Shown here piece after piece: positions 8,701 through 17,810 of a DNA stretch of 64,000 nucleotides. The stretch's first letter is position 1. Every line of letters starts with the position of its first letter. Origin of the DNA: Niastella sp. (GTDB lineage: Bacteria; Bacteroidota; Bacteroidia; Chitinophagales; Chitinophagaceae); NCBI GenBank assembly GCA_016710595.1, contig JADJVM010000010.1, positions 186,001 through 250,000 of the forward strand, read 5' to 3'. Below the pieces are notes generated by a model. It was not told the origin of the DNA. It searched no databases and worked only from the letters and a program-made list of their open reading frames with translations. The position numbers were made by a program, and so were the translations under genes.

Positions 8701-10509
8701 AAGATCAATGGTGCCATATAATTCTTTTACCTGGATGTTGGGATCATTTATGGCAAAGTACCCATCAAATTTTCTTTTTGTGAACTTTCCATTCATCGTA
8801 ATATTGCGATAACTGTAATGGTTATAATCAATCCTGCTGATGGTACCATCTATCGTTGCATCCAATGTTTTAAGGGTAAAACCATTTCCTATTATTTTAG
8901 TATCCACCGCAAGTATGCCCACATTGGGGTCTCTTAAAAAACGGCCCAGGTTAAAACCATTGGTTTGTATTTTACCGCTATAAACAGGGTCTTTTCCGGC
9001 TTGTAATTTCATGTTCATATCAGACTGTACTATGCCGAGGTTGGTATTAAATGTGCCATAGGTTACAAAATCGAGTGGGAAGCCGGTAAACCTGCCTTTG
9101 TAATGGATGGTTCCCAGGCTCTTGAAATCGGGAACAGCACTACGTTTTAATGCGGGAACCAAAACCGCAAGATCATTATAATTACTGGTAAGCTCATTGG
9201 CTTCAAGGTCAATAAATGTACTGTTGATATCCGGCAATCCATGCATGGATAAATTACCATTCAGGTAAGTAGGTCCCGATTTGATTTTCATATTGCGGGC
9301 AACAAAATTATCAATTGTGCCTTTTGCATGGCCGCCTAATTCAAATACCCGTTTCCATGTTTTTAATGCAGGTGCAAACAAGGCAATATCATCACTAAAT
9401 AATATACTGTTCTTAAAATTCATTTCGAGGGTTACCTTATTTAAGAAACGGCTCATGTCATCATTAAAAGTATTATACCGCATCGCATAATAATCACCCA
9501 GCTTACTATTATTGGTTTGCAGGTCCAGGTTATTAAAAACCATTTCATCGGGTGTGAAGCGCACATCGCTTTTTAATTTCTTAACCACTAAACCACATCG
9601 TTCATTCGCTTTTAACTGAATAGAAGCAGAAAGTGTATCATTTAAAAATTGCAGACCATCAATGGAGCCAGTAATGCCTGAAAAGAAAATATGCTGGCCA
9701 TCAAACTTATCATTAAATTCAGGCCTTTCGGTTTCTTTATCACTTCTAAAGCTACCATTATCAACCGTAATTTTTTTTGAGCTTACAACCCATCCTGAAT
9801 TATTCCATTTGAATGCTGAGATTACCGGTATCTTTTCTAATACTTCCCTGATATCGGGTTGGGGTGGCCTTTTGCCGGTAAAATTCGATTGCCAAAATTG
9901 TGGTTCGGAAAGATAGACCTCTTTAATGGCGACTCTTTTTGTATCAAAATTGATTGAGTCCATCAGCAGGTCGAATTTTTTGAGGGATGCTACCAGGCTT
10001 TGGCCAATCCAATAATCTGCTTTTGTAAAGTGGATATTGGTTAGGTGAATTTGCCTGAGGTCTATTTCCAGGTTTTGCTTTTTCTTTTTATTTGCATCTT
10101 TGGGTGGGGCAAAAAAATCAACCAGGAATTGATAATTCCATACTGAATCGGTGCGGTTCATATTGATGATCGCATCATCAAGCTGAATATTTTTAAGTGA
10201 TATTTTATCTTTAAAAATAAACCAATCGTTTACATTTGTTTTAGCAGACCGGGCAAATAAAAGCGTGTCTTTTTTTTGATCTTCTATCAATAAACCTTCC
10301 AGGATAAGCTGATTAAAAAAACGAAATTTTACTTTATCTACACTCACTTTAGTATGTAATTTCGCCGAAAGGTTTTTGGCTACTTTTCCTACCACCCAGG
10401 TTTGTATGGCCGGTATTTGAAGCAATCCATAAAGCAGTAAGATAATAAGGACCAGGGTTAATAAAGCCCGTAATGATATTTTTGTAAATTTTTTCAGTGT
10501 GTTATTCAA
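5767..10509 (-). CDS. TamB-like translocation/assembly module protein
   Basis: 1580 residues, starting with TTG at 10509 (no ATG nearby). One N-terminal membrane helix (about 13-33) is followed by a very long beta-rich region and a C-terminal TamB (DUF490) domain (about 1130-1500), recognisable by GRLNIRVGTREALSIRGQYE and GEYTFNFQTFFKRPFTLKSG. TamB/AsmA-like proteins span the periplasm and serve outer-membrane protein insertion or phospholipid transport to the outer membrane. The C-terminal stretch is rich in Lys, Asp and Gln. No BamA/TamA-type partner is adjacent. Length and hydrophobic-groove character fit Bacteroidota homologues, which are commonly 1400-1700 residues. Ligand and exact role are inferred from family only. 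Confidence 0.88.
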   Translation of the reverse strand: MNNTLKKFTKISLRALLTLVLIILLLYGLLQIPAIQTWVVGKVAKNLSAKLHTKVSVDKVKFRFFNQLILEGLLIEDQKKDTLLFARSAKTNVNDWFIFKDKISLKNIQLDDAIINMNRTDSVWNYQFLVDFFAPPKDANKKKKQNLEIDLRQIHLTNIHFTKADYWIGQSLVASLKKFDLLMDSINFDTKRVAIKEVYLSEPQFWQSNFTGKRPPQPDIREVLEKIPVISAFKWNNSGWVVSSKKITVDNGSFRSDKETERPEFNDKFDGQHIFFSGITGSIDGLQFLNDTLSASIQLKANERCGLVVKKLKSDVRFTPDEMVFNNLDLQTNNSKLGDYYAMRYNTFNDDMSRFLNKVTLEMNFKNSILFSDDIALFAPALKTWKRVFELGGHAKGTIDNFVARNMKIKSGPTYLNGNLSMHGLPDINSTFIDLEANELTSNYNDLAVLVPALKRSAVPDFKSLGTIHYKGRFTGFPLDFVTYGTFNTNLGIVQSDMNMKLQAGKDPVYSGKIQTNGFNLGRFLRDPNVGILAVDTKIIGNGFTLKTLDATIDGTISRIDYNHYSYRNITMNGKFTKRKFDGYFAINDPNIQVKELYGTIDLSQKEAVIQANANVTHINFKNLGLMKDNISLSGLLSLNFTGNNIDNFLGNARISQASLMIDSNQMRFDSLSLTSTIEDGQKQLRLRSNEIEANISGNFKIMELPNAFQHFLYNYYPSYFKEPKNNLSNQDFSFHVQTYQFDSYTPLFSKKLTGFNNALIEGSLKSETNELSIRAQVPQFGYDGRLFTNTLLNGKGNHDTLFADVLIDQFKLNDSLYFPNSKITLAAHHDVSSVQVLTRASKTLNNAELNATVYTMSDGVRLHFSPSSFVINNKKWNLEKDGELTLRKKYLDASEVKFIHDDQEIALSTEMDELTDETHLVANLRNINIDDFAPFVIVRPALKGILNGKGIISDITGTPIIKFKGLADSLSLDGEYIGHTDIDAIVNTNNGLINFVADANDEANKFKLQGYFNYKDTTGKKVDMNFDAEKFNLGILAPYMNSIFSELSGTATGNIRIYSNNGNQYITGLSKIKDGRLKVAYTQVTYLLNNQSINFGDDVIDLGLTTIKDTLGNEGTVSGKLHHRFFKNFEFENIRVESQHMLLLNTTKKDNSQFYGKVIGSALMTIDGPVSDIRMNISGQPGIFDSSHIYLPTGESKESNAVDYIDFVKFGTEMQSVKNITQAANITVNMNIVANPSCKIDVILDEETGDVIKGEGNGRLNIRVGTREALSIRGQYEISKGEYTFNFQTFFKRPFTLKSGTITWNGDPYLAIIDMDAEYLAKNVDMSNLSSGSSLRLKDDIIILSHLSGSLKKPLVTFEFELPERSPLRKDYIVTKRLADFQNDENTMNKQVASLLLFNTFISDEQNFFSQQNTIGLATNTIGSILSGWLTNTFNRELEKATNGVVSSYIDINPNYDPRYPNNQLQANVRGGLKLMPGKKFIVYLGGNLDYNNPYFLNRRGLFTPDISMEWLLRTDGSLRLVGFNRTSTDFTTGQRNRWGVQLSYRKDADKLSDLFKGKKKLQEIKDKKNQQDSLQLQE

Positions 10510-10573
10510 TTAGCTGTAAAAATAGCCAATAACAGGGCATCGCTAATGTTCGGCCAAAATTTTATATTATTAT

Positions 10574-12274
10574 TTAATATCCCCGGGCATCATCATCTCC
10601 CCGGTGATCTGCCACGGCTTCTATTTTCTTTTTTTGAACAGGGTTTATTTTAATGAGTTCGGTACGGCCAATAGCGCTGCGTTGTTCAATGGTATAGCCC
10701 ATATTCCTAAGCGAATCGGCTACGGCCGGCGAAAACCCCTTTTCGATGTACAGTATATCAGGCAGCCATTGGTGATGGAATTTTGGTTTGTTTACCGCAT
10801 CATCAGCATTCATATTAAAATCAATAATGTTTACCAGCGATTGTATTACACTGGTAGGAATGGTAGTACCACCGGGTGTGCCTACCACCACAAATGGTTT
10901 ATTGTTTTTTAAAACAATGGTTGGTGTCATGCTGCTGAGCATTCGCTTTCCGGGTGCAATGGCATTGGCTGCATTGCCTACTGCTCCATACATATTGGGT
11001 ACTCCTTCTTTAATACTAAAATCATCCATTTCATTGTTCATGATAAAACCGGCACCAGCAATCACCACCCGGCTACCATAGCTTCCATTCAATGTAGTGG
11101 TAACTGATACGGCATTGCCTGCTCCATCAATGATGCTGATATGTGTTGTTTCTTCATGTTCCGGAATAAAACCGGCGCCAGTTTCTTTACTATTTCCTGC
11201 TTTACCGGGAACGTAATCACTCATGCGTTTTTGCAGGTAAGTGTTATCTAAAAGTTGTTTTACGGGAACCTGCACAAAATCTGCATCACCCATATATTGG
11301 GCACGGTCAGCAAAGGCACGCCGTTCTGCTTCTGTCAACAGTTGTACACTGGCTGCTGTTTGAAATTGCATGGCTTGTACATCTTTATTTTCAATCATCT
11401 TGAGTACCTGTTGTAAAATAATGCCACCGCTGGAAGGTAGCGGCATACTGATAATTTGATAACCTCTGTAATTGAATTGGATAGGATCCCTGAATTTTGC
11501 TTTATAATTTTTTAAGTCTTCCAGGCTAATGATACCAGCATTTTTTTTTAAGTCGTTTTGAATCATCCGGGCAGTAATGCCTTCATAAAACCCTTTTTGG
11601 CCTAATTTACCAATTCGTTTTAAGGTGGCTGCCAATTGAGGTTGTATCAATGTATCGCCAGCTTTCCATAAACCTTTTTTTACAAAAGCAACGGGTTCTT
11701 TGTTGAGTTCCATAAAATCTTTACGGGCACTGTTGAGAGATGCGGCTTCAGCTTTGGTAATTACAAATCCTTTTTCGGCAAGTTGTATGGCCGGGGCAAT
11801 TAATACCGGCATTTTAAATTTTGCGTAGGGCAGTGCTGCAAAAAGGCCTGCTACGGTTCCCGGTACGCCACTGGCTTTATATCCCAATTGCGACATATCA
11901 GTAACGGCATTGCCATCGGCATCTAAATACATATTTTTAAATGCAGCAGCAGGTGCAGTCTCTCTGTAATCGAGGCTAAAGTTTTTTCCATTTTTTAAAT
12001 GCGCTACCATAAACCCGCCGCCACCAATATTGCCGGCACCGGGATATACCACGGCCAATGCAAATTGAGTGGCAATGGCAGCATCAATGGCATTGCCTCC
12101 TTTTTTTAAGATGCTTTCACCCACCTGGCTGGCTATGGTATGTGCAGAAACAACCGCAGCGCTGGAAACCTGAATGTCTTTTTGTGCTTTGTAGTGGTAA
12201 GGCGTAATTTGTGCTGTAACCAACAAACAATTTGAAACGAAAGCGATAATTAAGAAATAAAACTTTTGCCTCAT
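10574..12274 (-). CDS. ggt: Gamma-glutamyltransferase
   Basis: 566 residues from the ATG at 12274; an upstream in-frame TTG at 12292 would add six residues before a good signal peptide (MRQKFYFLIIAFVSNCLLVTAQ), so the ATG is preferred. The proenzyme is expected to cut itself before Thr376 in EETTHIS, making that threonine the nucleophile of the small subunit. GNIGGGGFMV, SGVPGTVAGL, PLPSSGGI and FIMNNEMDDFS are standard family blocks. The periplasmic enzyme hydrolyses glutathione and other gamma-glutamyl compounds or transfers the glutamyl group. TAAATTTG on the minus strand at 12297-12290 may be its -7 box. The gene is divergent from the HsdR_N-like gene. Confidence 0.93.
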   Translation of the reverse strand: MRQKFYFLIIAFVSNCLLVTAQITPYHYKAQKDIQVSSAAVVSAHTIASQVGESILKKGGNAIDAAIATQFALAVVYPGAGNIGGGGFMVAHLKNGKNFSLDYRETAPAAAFKNMYLDADGNAVTDMSQLGYKASGVPGTVAGLFAALPYAKFKMPVLIAPAIQLAEKGFVITKAEAASLNSARKDFMELNKEPVAFVKKGLWKAGDTLIQPQLAATLKRIGKLGQKGFYEGITARMIQNDLKKNAGIISLEDLKNYKAKFRDPIQFNYRGYQIISMPLPSSGGIILQQVLKMIENKDVQAMQFQTAASVQLLTEAERRAFADRAQYMGDADFVQVPVKQLLDNTYLQKRMSDYVPGKAGNSKETGAGFIPEHEETTHISIIDGAGNAVSVTTTLNGSYGSRVVIAGAGFIMNNEMDDFSIKEGVPNMYGAVGNAANAIAPGKRMLSSMTPTIVLKNNKPFVVVGTPGGTTIPTSVIQSLVNIIDFNMNADDAVNKPKFHHQWLPDILYIEKGFSPAVADSLRNMGYTIEQRSAIGRTELIKINPVQKKKIEAVADHRGDDDARGY

Positions 12275-12289
12275 ATAAATGATTTTATA

Positions 12290-12297
12290 CAAATTTA
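12290..12297 (-). promoter_or_regulatory. Candidate -7 box of ggt
   Basis: Minus-strand TAAATTTG fits TAnnTTTG and lies 15 bp before the ggt ATG. No convincing -33 element was seen. Confidence 0.35.
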
Positions 12298-12400
12298 TAT
12301 TTTAATAAGTAAATGGTACTTGTAGAGGTAACCCATGCTCATATTTCAGGGAACCTGGCGCTTGCTGTATTTTATTTATCTTCATACTACTTTTACAAGC

Positions 12401-12838
12401 ATGATAAAAATTGATTATCCCTTAAAGAAACCGGCAATCAAAAATGAAGATGGCAAAGAATATATTTTATGTGGAGTGCGTAAGCGTTGGGTTGTGCTTT
12501 CGCCGGAAGAGTGGGTAAGGCAAAATTTTATACTATATCTCACCGGGATCCTTCATTATCCCTTATCATTGATGGCAGTTGAAAAAAAAATTACCATTGG
12601 CCAAATGCAAAAGCGGTTTGATATTGTTTTGTATGCTACCGCCACAGAACCCTTTATGCTGGTGGAATGTAAAGAAATGAATGTAGCCCTGGGTCCTGCT
12701 GTACTGGAACAGGCCATGCGTTATAATATTGGCATACAAGCGCCTTACCTTGTTATTAGTAATGGACTGTATATGGCAGCTTTTAAAAATGAGGCGGGCC
12801 AGTTTACCGAATTAAAATCATTGCCGGTATTTGAGTAA
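12401..12838 (+). CDS. Stand-alone HsdR N-terminal-like (PD-(D/E)XK) protein
   Basis: 145 residues from the ATG at 12401 (MIKIDYP); an in-frame ATG at 12335 would add 22 residues unlike the family. It resembles the HSDR_N nuclease-like domain found at the start of type I restriction R subunits. PD-(D/E)XK-like residues appear as Asp in RFDIVLY and Glu-x-Lys in LVECKEMN. No helicase, specificity or methyltransferase subunit is nearby, so this is not a restriction system. Single-domain members are widespread in Bacteroidota, with unknown function. The gene converges on an S9 peptidase gene 3 bp away. Nuclease activity is inference. Confidence 0.78.
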   Translation: MIKIDYPLKKPAIKNEDGKEYILCGVRKRWVVLSPEEWVRQNFILYLTGILHYPLSLMAVEKKITIGQMQKRFDIVLYATATEPFMLVECKEMNVALGPAVLEQAMRYNIGIQAPYLVISNGLYMAAFKNEAGQFTELKSLPVFE

Positions 12839-12841
12839 TAT

Positions 12842-15199
12842 TTAATTTTTTAAAACCTTTTCAAATAATTTAAAAATTCGTTTATACTCATCCATCCAGC
12901 TTGTAGGTTCCACAAAGCCATGGTCTTCCAGGGGATAACTGGCAAGCTCCCAATTTTCTTTTTTGAGTTCAATAAGCCGTTGTGTTAGTTCTACCGCATC
13001 CTGGTAATGTACATTTACATCTACCATACCATGGCAAATGAGCAGGTTGTCTTGTAAGCCACCGGCAAAATAAATGGGTGAACTTTGCCGGTAAGCAATA
13101 CTATCTGTTACAGGTTCATTTAAAATGTTGGAAGTATATCCCTGGTTATAATTTGCCCAGTTAGTTACCGGCCTTAATGCAGCACCCGCTTTAAAGGTAC
13201 CAGGTTGCGTAAATAAGGCCATGAGTGTAATAAAGCCACCATAAGATCCACCATACAATCCAATATGATTTGGGTTTACACCATAATTTTTTACAAGAAA
13301 ATCAATTGCATCCAAATGATCGGTTAGATCTTTACCTCCCATGTGCCTGTATATACCGGTTCTAAAATCCCTGCCGTACCCGGCGCTCGCCCGGTAATCA
13401 ATATCCATTACGGTGTAACCCGCATCGCAGAGCATATTGTTGAACATATATTCTCTAAAATAAAGGCTCCACCATTTATGTGCATTTTGTAAATAGCCGG
13501 CACCATGAACAAAAAATACAGCAGGATGGTTTTTATTTGCTATTGCAGGTTTATACACACGGGCATAAATAGTTTGTCCGTCACGGGCAGTAAAAGTTAC
13601 GATCTCAGGATCCCGCCAGGGGTAAGCTGCAAACTCGGCACTTTGTGCTTTAAAAGTAATTTGTTTTGCTTTTGTGCCTGCTTTATTGGGCTGTAAGTAA
13701 AGCTCCCAGGGCTTATTGGTATATGAATACAGGAAAGCAATTTGCTTTTCGTCCGGCGAAAGGACTACCTTATTGGCACCAGCCATTGCTGTGATCCTTT
13801 GTTTTTCCCCGTTGGCAATCTCTATTTTATAAAACTGTTGTTCGCCGGGATGTACTTCATTGCTGCTGATGTAATAATATTTCTTATCAGCACTTAAAAT
13901 TGCATTTTGTACTTCATATTTACCTGAAGTAAGCGCCTTGCTATTTTTATTTTTTACATCTGCAATATAAATGTGGGAGTAGCCTGTGCTTTCCGATTGG
14001 TACCCAAAATGGTTTTCGTCAATCCATTCTAAATTGTACATACCCGGGCCGCCAATCCAGGCGTCATCGTGCTGCCGGTTGATGAGTTCTAATTGATTGT
14101 TTTGTTTATTCCATAATGCAAGCCAGCGGTCTTTATTATCTTTTGCCCAAATATTGAGCACTAAATAAGTACCTCCGGGTGACCATGCATAGTTTACCAC
14201 CGAAACATCTCTCTTAGCATTTAATTTTTTTAATTGTTCATATTGCAAAGGGTAATTTTTTACATATTCGGGAATGTCTCGCATACCGGGTAAGGTATCG
14301 GGATGAATTAGGTATAAGGTATCATCTTGCCGGTCGAAAATATAAAATTGAGTTGAGCTTTCATGGCTTCCAACTTTTGTGCGCCCGTTAATGGTTTCGC
14401 TGTACCCGCTTTCAGTAACAAATTCGGGAATTATGGTACGGCGGGATGGCGCTGTGATACTGAGTTGATAACCGATATACCGACCGGTAGGATCAATACT
14501 TAGTTGTTGAACCCGTTTATCGCCTATATAAATACTCCTGGTTTCTTTTTTATTGGTAGCTTTTAAATATTTTTCAGTTGACTCTTTTTTCTCTTTACGT
14601 TCTTTTAAAATTTCAAATATGGAGAGTTGGTCTTTGGCTAACCATTCATCCTGCGATATGGTTTCCTTCTTGTCATTTTTTGCAGGCTTGTTTGTGCTAC
14701 CCGTTTTCAGGTTGCAAAGTTGCTTTGTTTCGCCGCTGGCAATATCCCATGCATATAAATTAAGGTCCCGCTGGTAAATTATTTTTTTATCATAAAAGCT
14801 AAACTGTACATTGTACTCCCATTCCTGTGTTTCTGTAATACGGATTGTTTTGTTTTTAATTAAATCGTTATAATATACATCGCCAAGTTTATTAAATACA
14901 TAAGCTGTTCTGGCATTATTATAAATTACTGTGGCAGTATTCACAATCTCCTGCTTTTGGAATGCGGCTACTTTCTTTGGATTTATATCTGTGATACTGA
15001 TGCAATAAAGCGAATCAGCAGGTGCTGCACCGGGGTTCCAGTAAAAATATAATTTTTGATCGGTACCCCAATAAGGCTCTGACGGTGAAGCCCCGATCCA
15101 CTTAGGGTCACGCATTATTTTTTCTACCGTTAAAGTGCCTTGCTGGGCTTGTACGCCCAGGTATAGAAAAAGGCATAAGCCCGCCGCTAACATTTTCAT
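12842..15199 (-). CDS. S9-family prolyl oligopeptidase / dipeptidyl aminopeptidase
   Basis: 785 residues with a cleavable signal peptide (ends near GVQAQQ). A beta-propeller region (about 30-540) precedes the alpha/beta hydrolase domain. Ser652 in GGSYGGF is the nucleophile; Asp in HGMVDVNVHY and His in EDHGF complete the triad. The family cleaves dipeptides or short peptides, often after proline; here it would act in the periplasm. A Lys/Glu-rich stretch around residues 180-215 is an insertion in the propeller. A second, less similar S9 enzyme sits at 55.2 kb. It is divergent from kup across 226 bp of AT-rich DNA holding the promoters. Substrate choice cannot be read from the sequence. Confidence 0.9.
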   Translation of the reverse strand: MKMLAAGLCLFLYLGVQAQQGTLTVEKIMRDPKWIGASPSEPYWGTDQKLYFYWNPGAAPADSLYCISITDINPKKVAAFQKQEIVNTATVIYNNARTAYVFNKLGDVYYNDLIKNKTIRITETQEWEYNVQFSFYDKKIIYQRDLNLYAWDIASGETKQLCNLKTGSTNKPAKNDKKETISQDEWLAKDQLSIFEILKERKEKKESTEKYLKATNKKETRSIYIGDKRVQQLSIDPTGRYIGYQLSITAPSRRTIIPEFVTESGYSETINGRTKVGSHESSTQFYIFDRQDDTLYLIHPDTLPGMRDIPEYVKNYPLQYEQLKKLNAKRDVSVVNYAWSPGGTYLVLNIWAKDNKDRWLALWNKQNNQLELINRQHDDAWIGGPGMYNLEWIDENHFGYQSESTGYSHIYIADVKNKNSKALTSGKYEVQNAILSADKKYYYISSNEVHPGEQQFYKIEIANGEKQRITAMAGANKVVLSPDEKQIAFLYSYTNKPWELYLQPNKAGTKAKQITFKAQSAEFAAYPWRDPEIVTFTARDGQTIYARVYKPAIANKNHPAVFFVHGAGYLQNAHKWWSLYFREYMFNNMLCDAGYTVMDIDYRASAGYGRDFRTGIYRHMGGKDLTDHLDAIDFLVKNYGVNPNHIGLYGGSYGGFITLMALFTQPGTFKAGAALRPVTNWANYNQGYTSNILNEPVTDSIAYRQSSPIYFAGGLQDNLLICHGMVDVNVHYQDAVELTQRLIELKKENWELASYPLEDHGFVEPTSWMDEYKRIFKLFEKVLKN

Positions 15200-15375
15200 C
15201 TTACTTTATTTGCAATGAGTGATAAATATATTGAGAATAAAGCAAACGAAAAAAGCAGGTAAACAATAATATTTTTTTCTGTTAATGGCTTGTAATAAAC
15301 TTGCTTATGACTTAAAATCTCTTTGTACAATTTTTTTTACTATAAATAATTGTATTTATTTATGTGTTTTCCTTT

Positions 15376-15383
15376 TACATTTG
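15376..15383 (+). promoter_or_regulatory. Candidate -7 box of kup
   Basis: TACATTTG fits TAnnTTTG and lies 42 bp before the kup start. The nearest upstream TTG is 23 bp away, longer than the usual 19, so the -33 box is uncertain. Confidence 0.35.
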
Positions 15384-15425
15384 TAAGTTCAATACTAACC
15401 CGGATGTGGAATAAAAATAACCTGA

Positions 15426-17414
15426 GTGTCAAAACATATTAATAAGGTAACTGCAATAGGCTTATTCGTTGCCCTTGGAATTATTTATGGTGATATTGGA
15501 ACTTCACCTTTATACGTATTCAACTCTATCATAAAAGACCGGTTGGTAAATGAGGAACTTATATTAGGTACCTTATCATTGATCATCTGGACGCTAACCA
15601 TACTTACTACTATAAAATATGTAGTATTGGTCCTCAGGGCCGATAACCGGGGAGAAGGTGGTATTTTCGCTTTATATGCATTGGTTCGCCGCAGGCGAAA
15701 ATGGCTGGTAATACCCGCCATGATTGGGGGTGCCGCCTTACTGGCAGATGGCATTATTACCCCTCCCATTACCATCACTTCTGCAGTAGAAGGTTTAAAA
15801 GAATTACCTCGCTTTGCAAGTATGGAACAAAATACTATTGTAATCATCGTGCTGGCCATCATTGGTATTTTCTTTTTCTCACAACAATTTGGAACCCATT
15901 CCATCGGCCGGTTATTTGGCCCGGTTATGATGATTTGGTTTTTGATGATGGCGGTGTTGGGATTGATTCATATTTCTGATGATTTCTCGATCCTGCATGC
16001 ATTAAATCCTTATTATGCACTACACTTTTTATTTAATTATCCCGAAGGTTTTTGGTTGCTGGGCGCCGTTTTCCTCTGTACTACGGGTGCAGAAGCATTG
16101 TATAGCGACCTGGGACATTGCGGCCGGGATAATATTCGTGTATCATGGGCTTTCGTAAAAATTTGCTTATTGCTCAATTATTTTGGACAGGGCGCCAGTC
16201 TATTAAAACATCATAATGGTAAATTACTTACCAGCGATGTAATTTATGCCGATGGCATCAATGCATTTTACGACCTGATGCCGCAATGGTTTATCATTCC
16301 CGGTGTGCTTATTGCCACAACAGCGGCTATTATTGCCAGTCAGGCAATGGTATCGGGTTCTTATACCCTCATCAATGAAGCCATGCGATTAAATCTTTGG
16401 CCAAAGATGCGGATCAATTATCCTTCAGAAGCCAAAGGCCAGCTTTTTATTCCCGGCATCAATTTATTGTTGTTTTGCGGATGTACCGGCGTAGTACTTT
16501 ATTTTAGGGAATCGGCCAGGATGGAAGCGGCGTATGGATTAGCGATCATCACCACCATGATCATGACCACCATTTTATTCGCCAACTACCTGGTGATACA
16601 CCGAGTAAAATCCATCATCGTTTATTTTTTCCTTGCTTTTTATCTCACAGGAGAATTGGGTTTCTTACTGGCATTGATGGATAAGTTTAAGCATGGGGGA
16701 TATATCACCCTCATGATTGGGTTAGTGATGTTTAGCATTATGTATGTATGGTTCCGCTCCCGCAGAATTAAGAACAGGTATGTGGAATTTGTAAGAGTAG
16801 ATGAATACATCCCTAAATTAGAAGAGCTGAGTAACGATTCCTCAGTACCAAAATATGCAACACACCTGGTATATCTAACAAGCGCTAACAGCTATCGTGA
16901 AATTGAGCATAAGATCATGCATAGCATTTTAAATGGAAAGCCCAAGCGGGCCGATATTTATTGGTTTGTTCACGTAGATACTTTAGACGATCCCTACACT
17001 TCGGAATATTCTGTAAACCACATTATCCCCAATGATATCATTCGGGTAGAATTTAAACTGGGCTTTAGAGTACCACCACGCATTAACCTGATGTTTAAAA
17101 AAGTGGTAGAAGACCTTGTTGCCAACAAGGAAGTGAATATTATGAGCCGGTACGATAGCCAGCAAAAAAATAATGTAGTGGGAGATTTTCAATTCATAGT
17201 ATTGGAAAAATTCTTAAGCCAGGATAATGAACTTCCTTTTTTTGAAACCATTATCATGCGCATGTATTTCTGGCTAAAAGCCTGGAGTGTGAGTGAAGAA
17301 AAAGGCTTTGGCCTGGAACAAAGTAATGTGGCTATCGAGAAATTTCCATTGGTGGTAGCACCTGTTAGTAAGCTTAAGCTAAAAAGGGTGTACGAGAATG
17401 AAGAAGAACATTAA
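15426..17414 (+). CDS. kup: Kup-type potassium uptake transporter
   Basis: 662 residues from a GTG; an in-frame TGA immediately precedes it, so no earlier start is possible. The N-terminus VTAIGLFVALGIIYGDIGTSPLYVF is the Kup signature region (shown here only in part as GDIGTSPLYVF). About twelve transmembrane helices span residues 8-455, followed by a cytoplasmic C-terminal domain of about 200 residues. Other family blocks are DNRGEGGIFALYALV and TTGAEALYSDLGH. Kup proteins import K+ with protons through the inner membrane and matter most at low external K+ or low pH. A rhodanese gene begins 9 bp downstream and may be co-transcribed. Confidence 0.94.
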   Translation: MSKHINKVTAIGLFVALGIIYGDIGTSPLYVFNSIIKDRLVNEELILGTLSLIIWTLTILTTIKYVVLVLRADNRGEGGIFALYALVRRRRKWLVIPAMIGGAALLADGIITPPITITSAVEGLKELPRFASMEQNTIVIIVLAIIGIFFFSQQFGTHSIGRLFGPVMMIWFLMMAVLGLIHISDDFSILHALNPYYALHFLFNYPEGFWLLGAVFLCTTGAEALYSDLGHCGRDNIRVSWAFVKICLLLNYFGQGASLLKHHNGKLLTSDVIYADGINAFYDLMPQWFIIPGVLIATTAAIIASQAMVSGSYTLINEAMRLNLWPKMRINYPSEAKGQLFIPGINLLLFCGCTGVVLYFRESARMEAAYGLAIITTMIMTTILFANYLVIHRVKSIIVYFFLAFYLTGELGFLLALMDKFKHGGYITLMIGLVMFSIMYVWFRSRRIKNRYVEFVRVDEYIPKLEELSNDSSVPKYATHLVYLTSANSYREIEHKIMHSILNGKPKRADIYWFVHVDTLDDPYTSEYSVNHIIPNDIIRVEFKLGFRVPPRINLMFKKVVEDLVANKEVNIMSRYDSQQKNNVVGDFQFIVLEKFLSQDNELPFFETIIMRMYFWLKAWSVSEEKGFGLEQSNVAIEKFPLVVAPVSKLKLKRVYENEEEH

Positions 17415-17423
17415 TACCCGGGC

Positions 17424-17738
17424 ATGCAAAACATAAATGCACAAAACCTGTATCAGCAATTAAAAAATGAAGAAAATATTTTGCTGATTGATGTGCGGGA
17501 GCCACATGAACACCAGCAGTATAATATTGGTGGTAAATTAATCCCCATGAGTACGGTAATGCAAAATACAGGTGAAATACCGAATGACAGACCCGTAATT
17601 TTTTATTGCCAAAAAGGGATTCGCAGCGCCATCGTCATTCAAAGGTTACAGGAAAAGTTTGGGTATAATAACCTGCTGAACTTAACCGGCGGTATAGACG
17701 CCTGGCAAAAAAAATATCCAGGTCCATTCGTTTTATAA
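17424..17738 (+). CDS. Single-domain rhodanese-like sulfurtransferase
   Basis: 104 residues, one rhodanese domain. IDVREPHEH and the active-site loop YCQKGIRS with Cys62 are present, followed by LTGGIDAW, all standard for GlpE-like proteins. Cys62 would carry a persulfide and pass sulfur to cyanide, thioredoxin or another acceptor in the cytoplasm. It starts 9 bp after kup, so it is probably in the same transcript, though a functional link is not obvious. The 72 bp to the next gene hold no clear terminator. Confidence 0.92.
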   Translation: MQNINAQNLYQQLKNEENILLIDVREPHEHQQYNIGGKLIPMSTVMQNTGEIPNDRPVIFYCQKGIRSAIVIQRLQEKFGYNNLLNLTGGIDAWQKKYPGPFVL

Positions 17739-17810
17739 AACCGGCAATCCGCTATAAGTCCATTGCAATCCACGATGAATGATTATCTTTATTGATAACG
17801 ATTTTTTTAC

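Noticed and set aside
5767..10509. Several plus-strand open frames inside the TamB-like gene
   Set aside because: They are antisense shadows with unlikely composition and no family pattern.
12401..12838. Restriction-modification system
   Set aside because: There is only an HsdR_N-like domain; no helicase, methyltransferase or specificity subunit is nearby.
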